Positions 21,785 through 33,239 of a DNA stretch of 64,000 nucleotides are shown here, piece by piece. The stretch lies in the NCBI GenBank assembly GCA_030062745.1, contig CP099840.1:18769382-18833381 (forward strand), given 5' to 3'. A model generated the notes under the pieces. The model was not told the origin of the DNA and made no database searches. It worked only from the letters and a program-made list of their open reading frames with translations. A program made the position numbers and the translations under genes. Source of the stretch: Capitulum mitella. Taxonomy: Eukaryota > Arthropoda > Thecostraca > Pollicipedomorpha > Pollicipedidae. Within the stretch, counting starts at the first letter, position 1. Every line of letters begins with the position of its first letter.

Positions 21785-22036
21785 AGGCATGTAGTCAGGA
21801 TTTTCCTCTCGAGGGGGGAACAATGTCAGATGTTGTTATATGCTACGGGCTTATGGCGAACTTGACAGAAAAGGTGACAGTTTGTGCAATTAACCTTATA
21901 CATAACGCAGAGGAAAAACATATCTTTGCTTTTGTAGCATATATATTATCATTATTCTGTAACACTGCCAAATCGCCAAATATCTAGTGCAGACCGCTTG
22001 GCTCTGGGGGCATGGCCCCCGTGCCCCCCCCCCCCG
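21785..22036 (+). repeat. dispersed repeat, second copy of the GTAGCCAGGATTTT family
   Basis: Matches 10962-11180 at head, middle and C-tract end, with about 50 extra bases in the centre. It ends in a C13 run followed by unrelated sequence. Confidence 0.65.
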
Positions 22037-22039
22037 CTA

Positions 22040-22600
22040 CCTCCCTGATCGAGTAATCTTTTTAGCTGCGCCGGAACAAGAAAGGCAGTCAGGTGACGCG
22101 AATTTCCGAGCAGCGAATAATCAGAAATGCAATCATATCCTGTTGAAGAAAATGATGCCTGACCTCTCAAACAGGCTGCCGTGGCTCGGCAACACCCGTC
22201 CCACCCGCCGGCCCGGGACTGCGGGCAGAGCGGGACGCCGTCAGACAACAACTGTCCGCCAGGCATTTTTTCTTCAGAGGTGGGCCGCGTACTCGGTATG
22301 TGCCGCGGCTAACCTGGGCCCGGATGCGGCTATCCTGGGCCCGGATATGTGACCTCCATGAGCGCCGAGCACTGCCATCTTGGCGAACGACACCTGGGGA
22401 GTGCTGGCGGCCGGATGAGCGCAGTATTGCTAGGTTGATTGCGCCGCGGCTAATGGCGGCGCGAAAAGAGCGATTCGCCGTCCGACTGCCGAGCAGAAAT
22501 AGATCGTGCCAACTGACGGCGGCGAGTGGCACCGACCGGCTCCGGCGCCTCACGTCGGAACGCGGTGTGTCGGCTTATCCTCGAAACCCTCGCTCGCGAT
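22040..22600. other. GC-rich non-repetitive block
   Basis: CpG-rich with several ORFs of 100-130 codons on both strands. It includes a CTGGGCCCGGATRYGG doublet at about 22313-22348. No family match. It could be a degenerate exon region or promoter island, but nothing supports a specific call. Confidence 0.3.
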
Positions 22601-22703
22601 AACCTCGCACCAGTGCAAATGACGATGCGGTTAGTTACACTGCTGGTTGCATAATCTTGCACCAGTGCAAATGGCGATGCGGTTAGTCACACTATTGGTT
22701 GCA
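22600..22703 (+). repeat. 52-bp tandem duplication
   Basis: Two copies starting TAACCTCGCACCAGTGCAAA (22600) and TAATCTTGCACCAGTGCAAA (22652), both continuing GATGCGGTTAGT and ending at a GGTTGCA. Only a few differences, so this is relatively recent. Confidence 0.8.
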
Positions 22704-22734
22704 GCACGTATCACTTTATATGGTTGTAGGGCAA

Positions 22735-23630
22735 AAGTTCCTATCGCGAAAGTTCGTCGGACAAAAGTTCGTCGGGCAAAAGTTCGTGCTCAAGTTCGTC
22801 GTGTAAAAGTTCGTCTAGGACAAAAGTTCGTCTAGGATAAAAGTTCGTCCTGCAAAAGTTCGCCGTGAAATGGTTCGTCTTGGACGAAAGTTCGTCAAGA
22901 CTAAAAGTTCGCCGAAGGCAAAAGTTCGTTTGGGACAAAGTTCGTCTTGCAGAAGCTCGTCTAGGGCAAAGGTTCATCTAGGGTGAAGGTTCGTCGGGGA
23001 CAAAAGTTCTTCTCGCAGAAGTTCGTTTAGCACAAAAGTTCGTACAAAGCAAAAGCTCTTACAGGGGAAAAGTTTGTCTAGGACAAAAGTCCGTCATGCG
23101 GAAGTTTGTCTAGAACAAGAGTTCGTCAAGGGCAAAAGTTCGTCGAAGACAAGTGCCTCTCGCTAATGGAAAAGGCTCGTACTGCAAAAGGTTCGTATGG
23201 AAAAGGTTCGTAGGAAAAAAGGTTCGTAAGCGAAAACGTTCATACGGAGAAAGGCCTCAGGGTCGTATCGGAAAGGAACGGACCTAAAATAGTAACCTAA
23301 CCTAACCTAACCTAATCTAACCTTTCCTATCTTAGCCTTTTGTCCCAGACGAACTTTTGTCTTAAACGGATTTCTGCGAGACGAATTTTTGTCCTGGACA
23401 AACTCTTGTCCTAGACTAACTTATGCCCTACACGGACTTTCGCTGGACGAACATTGTCCTAGACGTACTTTTGTCCTGGACGAACTTTGTCTATACGAAC
23501 TTTCGCGAGACGAATCTATACCCTATACGACCCTATACGAACTTTTGTCCGACGGACTTTTCTTCCTACGGACTATTACCCGACGAACTATTGCCCTACG
23601 AACTTTAGATCGACAAACTTATGCCCGAAA
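22735..23630. repeat. palindromic minisatellite: AAAAGTTCGTC arm, CCTAA core, GACGAACTTTTG arm
   Basis: The left arm (about 22735-23275) is a degenerate array of 15-18-bp units of the form GGACAAAAGTTCGTCTA. The right arm (about 23337-23625) is an array of the complement (GACGAACTTTTGTCCTA). Between them sits TAACCTAACCTAACCTAACC (23293 onward). The whole can fold as a long imperfect hairpin. ORFs over it (TNFRRT-like repeats) are by-products. Confidence 0.85.
23293..23323 (+). repeat. (CCTAA)n telomere-like run
   Basis: Four to five CCTAA units plus one variant, at the centre of the palindromic minisatellite. CCTAA/TTAGG is the arthropod telomere unit, but the tract is short and interstitial. 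A three-copy run also lies near 15866. Confidence 0.8.
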
Positions 23631-23778
23631 ACCTTGCATACTGCATCGCTCTCCGTACACCCAAAGGCGCGTTGAGCTACCTGGCAACATTCAGCGTTCT
23701 TCGGTATGAGCCTTGAAGGGGATTGGCCTCGGCAATGGCGATGTATTCAACACGGTGGTGTCTGAATGGCACAGAATA

Positions 23779-24064
23779 ACAGTTGACTGAAGTGAAGACC
23801 CGTCTTACTCTGCGTCAGCCCAAATCTGCTGTGCGTCACGACTCCCTCTCTTCTAACGAGGCTCGCCACAGTTGACTGAAATGAAGTAAGACTGAAGTCC
23901 TACTCTGCGTCAGCCCAAATCTGCTGTGCGTCACTACTCCTTCTCTTCAAACGAGGCCCGCCACAGTTGACTGAAACGAAGTAAGACTGAAGTCCTACTG
24001 TACCTCAACCCAAATCTGCCTCCGGGCGTCACAATTCCCCCTCTTTCAACGAGGCCCGCCACAA
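23779..24064 (+). repeat. about 90-95-bp tandem repeat, three copies
   Basis: Units start ACAGTTGACTGAA near 23779, 23868 and 23963. Each holds a GTCCTACTCTGCGTCAGCCC-like word, CAAATCTGC, GCGTCAC and CAACGAGGCCCGCC. The third is the most diverged. Confidence 0.8.
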
Positions 24065-24136
24065 ACAAGGGCTTCTATACGTAAGCTCAGTGCTTCATCC
24101 AGACCCGTCGATCGTTATCATCGTGCGATCCGGCAC

Positions 24137-24412
24137 GTGCCGATGACGTCACAAAACCCTGGACGGAGGCTATCTGACAGGGCTATATGTCGCTGGCTTC
24201 TAGCTAACCTTGATGCCGACTGTGATCAGCCCGATGATTTCCTTGATGACGTCACGCCAAGTGGCCTGTCCGAGACAGTTTACTTGTACCAGTGGTGGCT
24301 CGTGAACTCAGGAACAGCTGAGGCACATCGCGAGTGTAGCACCAAGCTACAAACTAGCATTACTAGCACCAAGCTACTTAATACGGCTGTCTTTCCTATA
24401 TACGTTGTCTAA
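24137..24412 (+). other. 91-codon ORF, unrecognised
   Basis: A non-repetitive, balanced-composition frame (MPMTSQNPGRRLSDRAICRW at the start; acidic DADCDQPDDFLDDV centre). No domain recognised and no splice context supported. It could be a fragment of a repeat-borne protein. Confidence 0.2.
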
Positions 24413-24419
24413 CTATTAA

Positions 24420-26370
24420 ATCGTAAATGATGTCCGACCCTCTTCAGATCGACGCATACCAAAGAAACGAAATGTTACACGGCACATCGCTGTCGGTGTT
24501 TTGTCTGTAGCTGCAAAGAAAGCTAGAACAAACTGGGCATCCAAACGAATCCACGGAACGAAAATAATCACAGGACGCTCGCGTTCAGCGCCCCAGGCGC
24601 AGTTTCCTCACTTTTAAAGGGTGGATAAATGATTGTCACTGCTGACGGTACACAGCCATATTATAGAGTCATTTGTGCACAGTCCCAAAAAGTAAACGTA
24701 ATATTTTGAACCAATACGAAAGGCCAGCATGTATTAAAATCAGTAATTGCCCTTCAAATATATTCCTATCTCCGCCACTGATGCTAGCTCGTGCAGTCGA
24801 ACGCCCTTCGTCGTTGAGTCCGACGGTGGCACCGCGGTATTGTGTATGATTTTAATTCCACAATCCGATATTTTTGGTAGGAGCTGCCTCAGTGGCCTCC
24901 AGTGACAAGCCGCCACTGCTTGTAAGTCATATGATTCAATGCTTATTATTCAGCGAAAGGAGCAAGGGATCATCGCTTGCGAGAAGCAAGGCGATGATGG
25001 ATACGGCGCGATTTTGATAAGAAAAAATGCTGTCATATAGAGTGGCAGCGTCTGTCTGTTCAATTAGCGTCTTACTGGCACATCGCAACTGACGTGATCA
25101 AAGCCCAATGTGCCACGAAATGGCATCGAGGCAGAATTCGGGCTGTATGAAGCCTTACTAGATGGTAAATACTTCAGAACGTGAGAGAAACTTTGTTATG
25201 GAAAGGTCACGACCTCAGTTGTATTTTTTTTTTTTTTTTTTACCTAAGACTTATGTCTGTCCTCTGGAATGAATTTGCTTTTAGACTGCCGGTGGGCCTT
25301 TGCTTTTATTTGGAGTCAGACGCACTAACACGAAAAGGTTCACAAATTGGTGCAATAGCACCATGAACATAAGAAAATAAGAATGTGTCAAGACTTAAGC
25401 AACGGACAGGTAAAAATAACTGGAAAGAAAAAACCATAATAACAATGGCCAAATAACATACATCACGGCGACAAAAACTTCATCCTCCGTCAGAGTTTGA
25501 TTGCTATGTATGAATGTCACTTTCTTACAGGGACAGTGCTTATTTTTATATGCTGCAATATCGATGTTTTTCCTCCAAGACTGTCCTTGAAGAAGATTCG
25601 ATACCGAAATAAAGGACGCCTTCTTTTTCATCCTTTTTTGTTTTGCTGATATCAGTAGAAGGCAGTGAATAAACTCAAAAGCAATAGCAAATAAAATTTA
25701 TTAATGCGGGAATATTAGGGAATTTTGATAATTCCTAAAGACCTTGCCGTGGGGAACCGGCATTGTGCATATGTTAGTATTTAAATGGATACATTGCTCT
25801 GCGGGTCGAAAGCCAATTTCCTACCTTTTTGTTAGGAGCTGATGCGTTAACAACCGACCGATTCTGCGCAGTAGCCTCTCGTCAGGCGGTTTTGGCTGGA
25901 AGAGTCCGCTGACTGTAGATGAAAGTAGTTTTGCAGGAAACACAAAGTATTTTATATTTGAAAGTATACATTAATCACAAGTTCGCTGATTCGAGTTACG
26001 TTAGCAGCGATACATCATGGTATCATTGACAACTTGATCATGTCTGCTTTATGGTGTGCATGCCCCACCCAGAAATGATCCTAATCCTAATATAATACTG
26101 ATACCTTTCCATCTAATACTCTGTTATCTACTTTATCATCTAATATTGTTTGTATTAGGATATGGGGATAGTGAACAACTATTGCTGACGTCAAACTCTG
26201 CTTTTACCCCATTTTTTCGGGATGATTGTAACAAATACCATTCGGCGTTGATGGAAATTTGATATATAACTAACCCAACTTTAATGCCGATTTCTGGAAG
26301 AGATCCTGTCTCAAAGTAAGCAGTTATGGATACTTCTCACTGAAGCCAGAGCTTTTATAGATTCGAGCTT
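24420..26370. other. AT-rich stretch without a gene
   Basis: Includes a T18 run at 25224-25241. About 25570-25620 reads TTGAAGAAGATTCGATACCG and then AAATAAAGGACGCC, a form seen at retroelement 3' ends. No other supportable feature. Confidence 0.4.
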
Positions 26371-26374
26371 AAGG

Positions 26375-26470
26375 CACATCCGATCAGACGTCCGATCACA
26401 TCCTATCAGACGTCCGATCACATCCTATCAGACGTCCGATCACGTCCTATCAGACGTCCGATCGCATGAC
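26375..26470 (+). repeat. 22-bp tandem array, four copies
   Basis: Nearly identical units of CATCCTATCAGACGTCCGAT plus CA, with one or two substitutions. The high identity points to recent expansion. Confidence 0.9.
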
Positions 26471-26717
26471 ATCGTCATCAGTGGCGCAGCTAGGTCCAGG
26501 AGTGGGCGAATGCAAAATTTACGGCACCCAGCCAACCCCGAACTAAGTAAACTTCCCACATCTTGCCCAGTTTATTTTCAGGGTCCGCTAAAGGTCAATC
26601 GGACCAGGTCCTTAGCTCACATCATTCATGAACACAAACCTTTTCACAGCATATCTAAAGTTAGATTTCACCGGTGAAGTGACGCCAATGGAATCATTCC
26701 GGAATGGCCGAATTCCG

Positions 26718-26764
26718 CTATTTACAATTTCAGTGCACGTTCAGTGCACTGAAATTGTAAATAG
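26718..26764 (+). repeat. perfect 21-bp hairpin with 5-nt loop
   Basis: The arm 26718-26738 (starts CTATTTACAATTTC, ends GTGCAC) is perfectly complementary to 26744-26764, with loop GTTCA. A third partial copy of the arm follows at about 26775-26802, interrupted by AAAAATATA. It could be a small foldback duplication or a transcribed hairpin; no promoter is visible. Confidence 0.8.
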
Positions 26765-26802
26765 TTTTTTTTACAATTTCAAAAAATATAATTTCAGTGC
26801 AC

Positions 26803-27242
26803 AGTGTTTCTTCACGTTCGAATGTAGACGTCATTAGGGGAAATTCGGTCAAGTCCATCGCACAGGATGTTGTTTAGCTCTTCCTGTAATATGAAGCTCT
26901 GTACATGCTATAATGTGCCCTCCCCCACTCGGCAGCGAGGACATCATTGTCCTCGTACGTGGTCAGCCCGCCTCTGATTGTGGGCAAATCTTAGCATTGG
27001 CCAGAACATATTAGACCTCAGTATCACCTGTCCATGGGTGTTCATGCACCAGAACTTTTAAACAGTTAACAGCTATGGAAAGCATTCGTGTTTCTGTTGT
27101 ACGATTTTCACCTCACGTTTTTTTCGGAAATCGGCGCACAGCCTGCAATGGCAACCTGTAGAATGTCATAAATGTTGAATCCCAGGTATGGAAATTATCC
27201 TGGAAAACCAGGGAACCCAGGGTTTGACGTCCATAGTAGTTC
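26803..27242. other. non-coding stretch
   Basis: Nothing recognised. Confidence 0.35.
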
Positions 27243-27800
27243 CTAAATGCTCTCCACTTTGTGCATCCTGTTCCGTAAGCCAGGCAAAGTAGCATCACGC
27301 CGGGCGTCCAAGGCTTCGTGGTGGTCTTCGGAACGGCCTTCGGGAAGAGGCCCATGCATGTCGTCTGAATATTCTTGGAAAAGAACGCCAGGAACGCCAG
27401 ACGTTGGCGTAAAACCGTTCATTGCCGTCGTTTGTCTGTTCAAGCGCCAGTCGCAGGTTTGACGTCTCTGTAGGGTCCGACGCAATGTTTTGTGGCACTT
27501 TTGTTCCCGGAATTCCCACCAAACGCCCTGATATCGATCTCTCGTGCCTTTTGTCATCGCCATCAGTGCTCGTCGGCCGCGGCTGAAGGCTCTGCAGATT
27601 TCCCCAACACGGGCAACGCATTGCCGCGAGACGAAATGTTTCCCTCCAGAAAACGAAAAGTCCCTCTCATCGATTAACCTGTGCGTTTGACGTGCCCACA
27701 CACCGGGTAGGCGACAGCTGTCCTGGTGGCTTCCTGAATCAGAGGCATTGATACCTGCGCAATAGGCCTGGGAGTCGCCCGAGGTACGGGGCCGCTGCAC
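27243..27800 (-). other. 185-codon ORF, unrecognised, possibly decayed transposon protein
   Basis: One of the longest non-repetitive ORFs in the window. Residues about 70-110 (RVGEICRAFSRGRRALMAM, then TKGTRDRYQGVWWEF) look protein-like, but an overlapping frame on the same strand (27295-27621) also looks protein-like, which suggests frameshifts. No start context, splice site or family match can be supported. Confidence 0.25.
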
Positions 27801-29967
27801 TAGCTTTGTGCTTAAGTACTTGAACGAAATTCCTGCGCTGAAATCCTTTACGCCTTACTAAAATAGACTGCTTTCAAAACCACTCACATTTAGAGGGTAC
27901 ACGGTTGGCTGAGTAATGACAGGAGAAACCTTTCAGTATGGTAATGGATAACCAACAAACCTTTAATGCAGTACATACGCTTCAGATTAAACAGGAGAAA
28001 ATACGCAAACTTACCATACATACTATATATATATATCCAAAGCGGTACCTTTGCAAAGGAAATGCCCCCCTTCCCCCCGTCAAGAGCTTTTGCCCATGCA
28101 AAGAAAAAGCAGCCGAGAGTAGCTCAACAACTGCGATGATCACTTCGAACGTAACCAAGAAGGTATGCCATAGGGCGCTGTGCACGAGAGGCTCTAGCAA
28201 AGCAGCATCTTTTCGAAGAATGGTATTTTGAATCATTGAGTAATTTAGGAGCATCCTTGGAAGCATCACATTATGATAGCATTGCAGACAAATCTAGTGA
28301 ACGGTGGCGAGCGTGCCTGGTACTTGGTACGTCGGCACACGATGCCGCCATTGTCTCATAGCTGGCCGAGGCGTTTCATTTCATTGTAAACGCTCTCAGC
28401 ATAAAGAAGCAGGCAACCTTGTTCGGCATGCTAAAATGCACGAAAACTGAAGGGCGAGCTGGTGGTCAGGGCGGTTTTGCTTTCGTGGAAAAATAATAAT
28501 GTGACTGCGGAACAGTCCAGCAATGCTGAAGTCGTCACCGTGATCTCAAACCCTGCAAAAATACCAGTATCTAATTGGTAGAGCTTCATTAAACTAGGTG
28601 GTTAAATTCGAGTTTTAGGTGAGGAGAATAGAAAACTACTCATGTAATAAGTGAAGCACCCTTGCTGTTTCCCGTGCATGGTTTTGTGCATCCCATGTGC
28701 ATGTCCCCTGAGCTTCACCAACATGGCATATCCCGGTCCGCAGGCCATGGCAAGTGTTGACGATATCTCACTAACGCGTAAGATAGGCAATTCGAGGTGT
28801 CTTTTCTGTAACTTTTGGGCTCGATATTCTGCATGTACTTTGTTGGGACAGTGTTATATTTTGTGTAGGGTTGTGTAACAAATATTGTTGATAATCGAAA
28901 TCCAAATTTCCACTTTTAGGAGATTTTCCAATTTCCGATTTGGAAATCGGTTGGACATAGCACTTCTATCTCGGAAAAAATTGGGCAGCATATTGCAAGA
29001 CAACTGCCAAAACATGTTACAAAACCAAACGTTGCTTAATATTCTGATTATAAAGTCAACTCCAAGCATGGCACAAAACTACCATTTTGACGGTTACCCA
29101 ACACCATGGTTGGCCAGGCTTCTGCACCTTGCATAACCTATTCAATTCCACACATTAAACGTTCATGTCCTTATCGCAGACATCCGAAGTAAAATAAGGC
29201 TGCTGCTGGTTAGACCAGTCATTATGGACTTCTAGGTGAAAACTGGAATGCGTCACATTGGTTACAATTTTAATGCTATTATTGTATCCAAGCAGAACAC
29301 AATGTATTATGTCAGTATTTGCCAGGACAAACAAACGGGCAGGACTAAAGGTTCTTCAATATTCTGTGAATTTCAGGTGAACCATAAATGGACCTTTATA
29401 AAAGCTGCTGAAAGTGCTCAAACATTATCCTACAATCAAACAGCTTTTAGGTCCATTTTCTCATGCACTGCCTACAGGCACAATGTTCAGTTTTGAGATT
29501 ACTGGGGCTGCTCATCCACTGAATGGCTAAAGGTAAGTTTCTGACCGATTTAATTTCAAACAATTGTCTGTATGATTCCCATTTATTGTTTCCTATTTGC
29601 CATTTGATTCCCATTTTGTTTCCTAACTTCTTTCAGTTTTGTGCATCCAAATTTCTTTTCCAAATGTTTTTCATTTTGCTGCTTTTTTTTAGGTTATTCT
29701 TCTGATGTAATCCTTTGAAATCGAGCATTCACCTGTCAATATTTTTAATATAAATTATAATGTCATGAAATTTTTTAAGATAATTTATATCACATATTAG
29801 TCATTTCCAAAGATTTTGTTATTAATATTGACGGAACCTTGGGTCCGACCGACCACCAGTCAGCGTTGAGATGTCACTTAAACAAGCCATTTCACGCAGA
29901 AACGTCAAAAATCCCTACGCAAGCGTCTGGCGACTGGCGGCTGTGTGGCAGTGATCGTGTTGTGGGC
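27801..29967. other. AT-rich stretch without a gene
   Basis: No structured repeat or coding region recognised. ORFs are below 100 codons and carry no signatures. Confidence 0.4.
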
Positions 29968-30628
29968 GCAGGCTTCCCACTTCTCATAAAAAAAACTGCT
30001 TAGCTGCCAAGCCATATGGGTACCAAAAGATGCGCAGCTGAAAAGAAAATAGGCCAATCGTAGGCATTCGGTGCCTTGTCATCATCACTACTTCTTCAAA
30101 ATAATCTCTTGAAGTGATTCACCCATCCACCCACCTACGGCCTCAACATCTAGTACGAGTCCGAAGCACGGAGCATCTCCGCGAGACAGATCAAGACGCA
30201 ACTTCTAAGCGTTGACGGTTGACAAACGTGCCGTGAAATATAGCGTCAGTGAAAGACGTGGCCTTCCCGAAACTCGAAATAAGCGGCAACGGTATTGAAA
30301 TGGGACAGGGAGATGGACTGGGACTAAACAAGGACAGACATGAGTGCTAGGGAGGGAACAAGGACAGACAAGGAAACTGCGACAGTACAGAGGTATGGAG
30401 GACCTGGATGAGATTAGGAGAGAGATGAAGACTAACGGAACGGGCATGGGAAATGTATTAGGACAGAATGGTGAAAAGGGACTGGGTTTGGAAAGGGAAC
30501 AAGCAAGGGAATGGGGACGGGACAGGGACAAATGAGGGGGATGGGGCTATCAATTGGTGCTTGAATGAGCCGAATCGTGCGGTTGGTTCTCGAGATAAAC
30601 GGGGCCGGGGTGTTAAAGGACCCCCCCC
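29968..30628 (+). repeat. composite repeat, block A copy 1
   Basis: Direct copy of 37005-37666. The first part (from GGCTTCCCACTTCTCATAA through ACAAACGT(G/A)CCGTGAAATAT) is ordinary sequence. From about 30300 it becomes a degenerate purine array of GGGACAGGGA, GGAACAAGGACAGACA and similar units. It ends TTGAATGAGCCGAATCGTGC, a GGTTCTCGAGATAA stretch and GGGGTGTTAAAGG. Confidence 0.8.
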
Positions 30629-30635
30629 AGACGGT

Positions 30636-30930
30636 ACTAGGGTAAAATGGCAAATGCAAAAATGGCGAATGCCTTTTTGGAGAATGCTAGACGGCGAATG
30701 TTAAACGGCGACATGTAAAAATGGCAACATGCTAAAATGAAGAACAGCCAAATCGCGAATGACTAAATGGCGACATGGAGAAATGGCAACATGCCAGAAT
30801 GGCGAACGAACAAATGGTCAGTGACTAAATGGAGACGTGTAAAAAAGGAGACATACCAAATGGCGAACGGACGAATGGCAACGTGTAAAGTCAGCGTTTA
30901 AAAATGAGGAACGGATGTATGGCGAAACGG
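30636..30930 (+). repeat. degenerate AAATGGCGACATG array
   Basis: About 18 units of 13-17 bp of the form AAAATGGCGACATGC or AAATGGCGAACG. Units vary in both length and sequence, unlike an ordinary satellite. Confidence 0.8.
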
Positions 30931-31559
30931 TCTATAAATGGATAAAGAGACAGGGCCACCTCGTCCGAAGTGCCCGGACAGCCCTCTTGTGAGGCTCCAG
31001 CTGGCCACTATATAAAAATGAGCCTCCTCAGGGACAAGAACCCGGTGCCACGAGACCCAAGTGCTTGATCTTACCCCAAGACATGAGGTAGTTTGAAGTT
31101 GCTTACGGCCTCCTCCGCCTGTCATCTCAGCATCTAGCAATGCGGCCGCAAACAAAATCGAAAGGCAATCGATAGCCCTCGTCACTATCCATCCCTCTCC
31201 CCCAAAAGAGCATCATGGATGTTGGCCTGTGTAACGTGACAGATTCGTAGCGAGGCATGACAGAGTCCTCTACATTGTCTGTCCGCCTCCACCCCTCTCG
31301 CTCTTGCCCATCACGCCAGGGGACCACGGAGCTGGGGCACTCTTTTCGGTCCGAGCTATCGAGACTGCTTCAGTGCTTCCTTACGCATTGCCAGTACCTA
31401 CTACGAGTAACTGCCCCTCCAGGCTTTCCACAACGAATACTGTCCGTCAATGAGTTGCACCACTGGACGATGGGTTGAAGGTACAGGCTACAAGGTCTGA
31501 TTGACAGTCTGAGCCCAAACCCATCTAGGTAAGCCATTCAGGTATAATTTATACTAAGA

Positions 31560-31935
31560 AATGTCGTCATTTTGTCATTCAGATTTCTTCTTGCGCCATT
31601 TTGGCATGTCGCCTGTTTACATGTAGCCATTTTGCCGTTTGTCATTTAACAACTCGCCATCTTATCCGCCACCCTGGCATGTCGCTTTTTTACGTGCCGC
31701 CATTTTGCCGCTCGTCGTTTTGGCATGCCGCATTTCTTGTCGCCTTTTGGCCGTTCATCATTTGGCCATTCGCCGTTTTGGCATGTCGCCATTTTAAGAT
31801 GTAGCCATTTCGCCGTTCGTCATTTCTCCAGTTGCCATTTTAACGTGTCGTCTTTTTCCATGTCGCCATTCGGCGTTCGCCATCCGGCATTCGCCAAAAA
31901 AGCATTCGCTATTTTTGCATTTCGTCATTTTGTCC
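31560..31935 (-). repeat. degenerate AAATGGCGACATG array, opposite orientation
   Basis: Same units as 30636-30930 but complemented (GCCATTTTGGCATGTC). Inverted copy of 38060-38440. ORFs across it (CRHFGMSPF-like repeats) are by-products. Confidence 0.8.
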
Positions 31936-32419
31936 GGACACCCCTTCCCCCATTCGTTGGAAGGTGAGGAAATATCTCAGTCAGTGCCGGGTTAACTGTC
32001 CCGTCCAATATCCCATCATTGCGCCAGTCCCATTTCAGTCCGTATTTGGTTCTATCCCATGATCCTTGTTCCCCCTTTCTGCCTCTCCTTCTCCCGACCC
32101 TATTTTGCAGCGGAACAATATGGAATAAGACCGAGAAAGAGGGACTGTAACGGGACAGGAATAAGGAACAGATAGGGATGCGACTGGGAGGGGACGGGGC
32201 AGAAAGGGCCGGAACAAGGACCATGGGATAGAAGCAAATACGGACTGAAACGGAACTGGCGCAGTGATGGGATATTGAACGGGACCGTTATCCCGGCATT
32301 GACTGGGGTATTTCATCACCTTCCACAGACTGGGGGACCTTTAACACCCCGACCCCGCTTATCTCGAGAACCAATCGCACGATTCGGCTCATTCAAACAC
32401 CAATTGATTAAGTATCCAT

Positions 32420-33239
32420 GCGTTCGGCCTTCTGACCTAGACCTGCTGACCTGACTATGCTATGACTAGGACCTGCGTTAATGCTACAGGCCTAAAAAAT
32501 AGAAGACATGTTCATTTCATCCCACCTGCTTCCTTCAACCATGTCTGTAAGTCATCTTTATAAAAAGACGAGTAATACATATAGTCCTGGATGTTTGCAA
32601 ACCGAAAACAGGCGTTGATTTTTTTAATCGGAGTTTTCTTGGACAGATCTGGATCTTGGACAATCTTGGACACTCGTTTGGCTTTCTCCTCGGAACTTGG
32701 TTGGAAATTGGTTTGAATTTTTTCCGAAAATTACAACGCTACGAACAAATCAGCAAATATTTGGTGAGAACTACACTTTGAGGGTAGATCAGATTGACAG
32801 AAGCCATACCGAACAGCCAACCTGCTGCCCCGTTTGGGACGAATCGAAGCTAAACATTAAGCCTAGCTATGCCTAACCCACGGTAACACAAGGTGCCGGT
32901 CTGGTAATTTCACGTACGTTCTTAGACGCCGGGATATTTTAAGAACCGTTCGCGGTGACCTGCGTCAGTGCAGAAAGTACTGGCTGGAAATTTCCTGTCG
33001 CAGCGATATTTTCAGCCCCACTGAGCTTCCCCAGAGGGCGATAAAAACACAGACAGAAACAAAGCCCGCATTCCCACTGCAATGGAGTGGAACGTGGCAA
33101 CGAAGTTCATCAGGAAGCTTAGCCAATACCGAGCTGCCATCAAAGGCAAGGGAAAGGCATTAAAGAGTAAAAAAGGAGGTCTGTCCTGCAAATGAAGAAG
33201 AAGAGGGAATTTATGTTCGGCCTTACAGACCTCTTTTCA
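32420..33239. other. non-coding stretch
   Basis: A 37-codon ORF from ATG near 33082 (MEWNVATKFIRKLSQYRAAI, basic C-terminal end) directly precedes the pseudogene below and could belong to its element. Otherwise nothing recognised. Confidence 0.35.

Larger units (their letters stand above)
30548..32412. mobile_element. foldback-type element with ~75-bp inverted ends and opposed degenerate arrays
   Basis: The left end (TTGAATGAGCCGAATCGTGC through GGGGTGTTAAAGG, 30548-30622) is inverted at about 32338-32410. Inside are a + array of AAATGGCGACATG units (30636-30930), a 600-bp unique core, a complementary array of CGCCATTTTGGCATGTC units (31560-31935) and a purine/pyrimidine array (31990-32290). 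No protein is recognised. The right half (31371-32412) is the inverse of 37591-38631. Confidence 0.65.

Noticed and set aside
23293-23323. True telomere
   Set aside because: Only a few CCTAA units, interstitial, with repeat arrays continuing on both sides.
22735-23630. CRISPR-like array of short repeats
   Set aside because: Units are contiguous and degenerate with no unique spacers, reverse orientation midway, and the DNA is eukaryotic.
31560-31967. Cys/His-rich ORFs resembling zinc fingers (HFGMSPF repeats)
   Set aside because: They come from the degenerate CGCCATTT array and lack the spacing of any zinc finger.
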